Positions 62,901 to 64,000 of a DNA stretch of 64,000 bases are shown here, one piece after another. The translations under genes and the position numbers were made by a program. The notes beneath the pieces are model-generated. The model saw only the letters and a list, made by a program, of their open reading frames with translations, made no database searches and was not told the origin of the DNA. The stretch is from JBMOOG01 sp049324535 (lineage in GTDB: Bacteria > Pseudomonadota > Alphaproteobacteria > Rhodobacterales > Rhodobacteraceae): assembly GCA_049324535.1 (NCBI GenBank), contig JBMOOG010000009.1, positions 1 to 64,000 on the forward strand. The letters are read 5' to 3'. Each line of letters starts with the position of its first letter. The first letter of the stretch is position 1.

Positions 62901-63279
62901 CGACGAGGGGATCGGCTATCTGGGCGAGCGCATCGGCGCGCGGCTGCGCCACACCTTCCTGCGCGGCCCGGTGCTGCGGCTCGTCCAGCGCGCCAGCGTG
63001 ACGATGTACCGGGTGCGGGCCACGCGCGAGGCCTGGCTTGCGGCGGCGCGGACCTATTCCGGCGGCCCGGTGGCGGCACCGGTGACGCTGTTCCGCACGC
63101 GGTCGCGGCGGCTGGCGCACAAGCTGGCGCTCGAGCAGGATCCCGCGCTCGGCTGGGGGCGCATGACCGCGCCGGGACAGCTCGAGACGCCCTGGGCGCC
63201 GGGCGATCACCTCACCATGCTGAAGGGCGACAACGCCCGCACCCTCGCCGGCATGATCGAGGCCCGCCTCGAGGGCTGA
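53983..63279 (+). CDS. Hybrid PKS/NRPS: KS-AT-KR-DH-ACP-C-A-PCP-TE
   Basis: A 3,098-residue protein that begins with a ketosynthase and so must receive its chain from another protein, most simply the NRPS just upstream. Domains, rough residues: KS 8-435 (TACSTS 181, ETHGTGT, KTNIGHLD); AT 525-870 with AHSVGE instead of GHSxGE (623) and VAAHS instead of HAFH; KR 905-1297 (VTGGTGGIG 1130, LDD motif at 1212, so B type, and a SSS...Y catalytic set); DH 1345-1593 (HVVGGRPVLPG, HPALLD); ACP GGHSL 1690; condensation 1785-2205 (HHIACDG); adenylation 2240-2725 (FTSGTTGVPKG, NGKVDRRAL), code by hand D-T-I-T-I-G-G-V-T-K with no match I know; PCP GGHSL 2772; TE 2845-3098 (GYSGG, PGDHLTML). One round should give an enoyl unit and then add an amino acid. 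Confidence 0.9.
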   Translation: MTETASSSRIAIIGRAGRFPAASSVAEFWRLLAEGRSAARRLSEAELMAAGVSRRALADPAYVRVANILPDMECFDAGFFGFSPREAAILDPQHRHFLECGWEALEDAGHMPETFDGRIGVFAGSGMQAYLPFNLLSNPQLVEEIGLFLLRHTGNDKDFLTTRLSYLLNLTGPSVAVQTACSTSLVAVHLAMSSLLNMECDMAIAGGVTIELPHGQGYRYAEGEILSPDGLCRAFDDDSKGTVFGSGAALVVLRRYEDALADGDDIKAVILASAVNNDGSGKASYLAPSVDGQAEAAAEALALSGLAPGEVSYIETHGTGTPIGDPIELSALNQVYGAAPAGSIGVGSVKTNIGHLDTAAGTASLIKVVEALRHRRLPASLNFRRPNSRFDFASSPFRVVAEGRDWPSAGPRRAAVNSLGVGGTNAHLILEEAPARPAAAARPGWRLFPFSARTPAAAERLRDRFATGLDPALDPADVAFTLRNGRRAFPERFAVAARDLDGLREALAAKASPFRRHGRAAETPPRILFVYPGGGAQYPGAGAGLLAASPVFAAAVAECFALLPPEAPPDLHATMFGADLSDAAARLRMGRSAYAIPALFILEYAYTRLWESWGIRPDAILAHSVGEYAGAVASGALGLAEALRIVTLRGRVMDEAPSGAMTTVPAPAETVRGLIGADLDIAAINSSQATVVSGTSAAIEALESRLAGTPQEARRIHIEVAAHSRLLDGQLDRFRAGLEGIRFGRGSVPMVSSTRGGWGRDDDFVSADYWVRHLRQTVRFTEAIAAALDRPDTVVIEVGPGQTTGPLVAAAEVAHPARAVLASAPRPRDGDDEMGVALAALGGLWAQGVALDPERLPGAGEGRRVSLPTYPFEKERHWIEPGQGRADAAPEEPPPIARIADPSGWTEVLDWQEAPRSGAVPSRAGSWLVLAGEDALSRAVLDDLRAAGATVTVLRAGAAFAATADGFALRPDCPDDWDALAAALPEAPGRMLSLWGADPDRAGAAFAGAYMLARWLQAADPGPGARLTLAAAGSASLAGEPAVAPELAALLGIVRVAPREIAGLTAALVDVAQGAGPEAAAALLDEAAGADADDHIALRGARRYARRRRSEPARAPAGLPARLRQGGAYLVTGGTGGIGRLMALWLAQAAAARIVLVSRRAAEDAALRRAIEAAGGEVRFASVDVTDAAALAAAVAEAEAAFGPLNGIIHAAGVLDDAPLAAQPLDRALAVMAPKVTGALTLDRLLPPGRLDLFAVISSSSVVLGGAGQTAYVAANAALEAIAEARPDGLSIAWGTWRDTGMAARAYGAGETVQGGDPLLGRRSDQPGGGARFSLTIDPETDWRVAEHVVGGRPVLPGTAYIELAEAAARAVLAGRPFELAEISFEMPMTFEVLPRPVGIRVEPDGADFAVTIESSARPGDEPLEHMRLRLRPVAAPDPALPSSLAAMPALAPVAPEAHRYRPAGIDFGPRWPRPSALALGEGRASGRFVLAPQFHGDLSVHGLHPALLDMAATVGIAAQPPVEGRVSVPLSVARLRVFGPLPAAVEARAVRVAGEPGRFAEFDVALFDDAGRPLAVLEGFALREVEAGALAGGVAPTGLLVTLLATGIRASEAPGLFARVFDHAGRSLVVSPVPLDLVRLRMAEVATAARRRPDRTDAPPIADPLTAAVAAVWSEILGVSGIGPEDDFFALGGHSLNAVRMFARLRKDHGVTLPLAALFERPRLADLVALLRERMPAAAAPAAATEVPAGAPASPAPAVPAPAAVAPAVVAPAVAAAPREDRRIGMTEGQREIAAAILVEPAASLAYNLSFSLHLEGTLDPAALRRALEGLVQRHEGLRATFDLAGSAVTLRAQVPVTLEELDLSEVADGDRPARRDAFHADRAAAPFDLARGPVFRAALLRLGPNRWELMLFVHHIACDGWSMGVLIRDLAALYSAALDGRVPDLPPAPGLGDLVEAEARWAEGPDATRHREFWLAAYAGPLPAMDLPTDRPHPPTRATAAARIETRLDPELEAALRARAQAAGTSPRELIFAAFRYYLSRMIGSDDVVVALPAAGQVLHGLDSAVAHGINLLPIRGRIDPETTLGELLSGARRDLLGAVDHQGYTYGRLMRDRHIKRDPSRLALVPVVVNFDYLATLGDPGLAGLTTRIAVNPTGHEHFEIFFNIFDAPGRIELAWNYATDLFDRDTIDQHARNFRAFLAAIGRSAPDPATPVAALLATDGAVPASGSFADPGAAGPQTITEVFAAVAAAMPGRTALRHGSAAMDYATLDALSDALAARLADEGVRPGDLVGITSQRSLSLIVAVLGVLKAGAGYVPFDLTLPVERLRFMAGDTGVRVLLGRSEALADVVPRQIAQDAFPPAGAAAPAAAVTGESIAYVMFTSGTTGVPKGVVLPHRSVIRMLRDTDWLRLGPDTVTLHSSAFAFDTSIIDIFGALLHGGTVVIPPDGTLSIAQLSDAIESHGVNTLWLTTGLFQAVADLRPGAFAKVDQVIVGGDVVSPVHVERVLAVCPGLTVINGYGPTESNVTTAHRVSPADLGTGQPLPIGRAVPGTQVFIVDGALRPVPPGIMGELAIAGRGLALGYWNRADLTDQKFVPAPWNPDLRIYRSGDLASARRDGRLRFFGRADTQVKVRGFRVELTEIEAALEGHPGVRQAVVVAAVPEGQADKVLVAYVVAEGAAPDPSDLAEHLAARLPDFARPAFYVPMPALPLNANGKVDRRALPAVTPADLAARAAADGPPEGPTESRLAAIWSDVLGVPEIGAGANFFELGGHSLLAVRLFDRIRRDFGQDLPLSTLFRHQTLRELAALLDRRSIDAPTEDDPDGPWDTSTVIDPGPGTGARPLFIVGGVGGNVNNLFELGALIGRSRPMIGFQTRGVQGHTPRASIEEMAAENIAYMRQHQPVGPYLLAGYSGGALTALEMVRQIEAAGERVERLFVLDTFAPGFGRDFRPTVRLPLGQRLRHEVALLRDEGIGYLGERIGARLRHTFLRGPVLRLVQRASVTMYRVRATREAWLAAARTYSGGPVAAPVTLFRTRSRRLAHKLALEQDPALGWGRMTAPGQLETPWAPGDHLTMLKGDNARTLAGMIEARLEG

Positions 63280-63301
63280 GCCGCGGCCGCCGGGTGCGGG
63301 A

Positions 63302-64000
63302 TCAGGGGCCGAGCCGGCGCGTCAGGAAGTCGCGGATGGCGGGCACAAGGCCGTGCCGGTCGAGATCGGCATGGCCGCCGCCCGGCAGCACCACGACCTC
63401 GGTGGGCTCGGGGGCGGCGTCGGCGAGGCGCCGCAGGTGCCAGAGCGGCAGGACCGCATCCCGCTCGCCGTGGACAAGGAGCTTGGGCGCGGTGATGCGG
63501 GCCAGATGGTCCACGATGTCGTAGCGCTCGGACCAGAGCAGCCGGCAGAACGGGATGCCGAACCACCGATCCTGGTAGTAGAGGCAGGAGCGCAGGGGTG
63601 CCGCCTCGAGGATGACGGCGGCGAAGGGGCGTTCCGCGGCCAGCCGGCTGCCCACGCCCGCGCCGAGGCTGAAGCCCTCGAGCACGCGGCGGCTGGCGGG
63701 AACCGGCTGGCCCAGAAGGGTGTCGAGCTGGTCGTAGAGGGCGCGGGCATCGCGGGCGAAGGCGGCCTCCGAGGGCCGGCCGCCGGTCGCGCCCGAGCCG
63801 CGGTATTCCATCATCACGAGGCCGGTCCCGTCGTCCGTCAGCGGAACCAGACGGCGGAAGGACGGCCCGATCCGGGCCGAATTGCCGTGAAAGGCCAGGA
63901 TCACCGGCCGTCCGGGCCGGGGCGCAAGCACCCAGGCATGGACCGTCGCCCCGTCCTCGGACCGGTAGGCTGCGACCTCGGCCTCGGGCACGCCGGCCTC
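63302..64000 (-). CDS. Alpha/beta hydrolase (5' end beyond the window)
   Basis: The visible 233 residues form the C-terminal and central part of a BEM46/YfhR-like alpha/beta hydrolase. They include the oxyanion strand ILAFHGNSARIG, the MEYRGSGATGG segment, the nucleophile elbow GFSLGAGVGS, the acid in HGERDAVLP and the histidine in GGGHADLD. The frame stays open to the window edge, so the N-terminus, probably a membrane anchor, is missing. It converges with the PKS/NRPS gene, 22 bp apart. It does not look like a type II thioesterase, so a role in the cluster is doubtful. Confidence 0.8.
   Translation of the reverse strand, partial: EAGVPEAEVAAYRSEDGATVHAWVLAPRPGRPVILAFHGNSARIGPSFRRLVPLTDDGTGLVMMEYRGSGATGGRPSEAAFARDARALYDQLDTLLGQPVPASRRVLEGFSLGAGVGSRLAAERPFAAVILEAAPLRSCLYYQDRWFGIPFCRLLWSERYDIVDHLARITAPKLLVHGERDAVLPLWHLRRLADAAPEPTEVVVLPGGGHADLDRHGLVPAIRDFLTRRLGP

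Noticed and set aside
63302..64000. The terminal hydrolase as a type II thioesterase of the cluster
   Set aside because: Its elbow is GFSLGAG with a BEM46-like layout, it lies on the opposite strand and converges with the synthase gene. Nothing links it to carrier-bound substrates.

Overview
The window is about 70% G+C and reads as chromosome from an alphaproteobacterium of the Rhodobacteraceae type. The evidence is the assimilatory sulfate operon (cobA, DUF2849, cysI, cysH, DUF934, fpr) with a divergent Lrp-type regulator, class I lysyl-tRNA synthetase, SufT plus an A-type Fe-S carrier, paired LuxR-type proteins, and a gbpR/chvE/ggu sugar locus like that of Agrobacterium. I see no rRNA, CRISPR array, insertion sequence or phage gene.

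Layout. Positions 1-6.1 kb hold the tail of an OmpA-family protein, a DUF1203 protein, a candidate FNR-controlled small RNA, an xdhC plus molybdopterin-binding pair, rlmJ, infC (which appears to start at AUA) and an Ala/Thr-rich membrane protein. Positions 6.1-11.5 kb hold the sulfur assimilation operon and its regulator. Positions 11.6-20.4 kb are housekeeping: sufT, A-type carrier, tpiA, a P450, tgt, a LuxR pair, lon and an HU-like protein with a histone-like tail. Positions 20.4-26.6 kb hold two tRNA-Val genes flanking a second P450, then lysS, a TerB-like protein, dacB and nadD.

From 26.7 to 63.3 kb lies a hybrid NRPS/PKS biosynthetic locus in two arms, separated by a sugar catabolic operon. 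The left arm (minus strand) has a 3.5-kilo-residue protein ordered A-PCP-KS-AT-ACP-aminotransferase-C-A-PCP-TE. A phosphopantetheinyl transferase and a methyltransferase follow it with overlapping ends. The right arm (plus strand) has a formyltransferase-A-PCP protein whose adenylation domain is interrupted by a luciferase-like monooxygenase, followed by KS-AT-KR-DH-ACP-C-A-PCP-TE. Both arms therefore run as amino-acid loading module, one malonyl extension, one amino-acid extension, and a closely similar thioesterase. This points to two parallel short assembly lines, or two halves of one compound. I do not recognise the product.

Between the arms (39.1-49.2 kb) is a LysR/GbpR-type regulator divergent from a ChvE-type sugar-binding protein, an ABC transporter, and enzymes that would take L-arabinose (or D-galactose/D-fucose) oxidatively through the aldonate and 2-keto-3-deoxy acid to 2-oxoglutarate semialdehyde and 2-oxoglutarate. 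The window ends inside an alpha/beta hydrolase gene.
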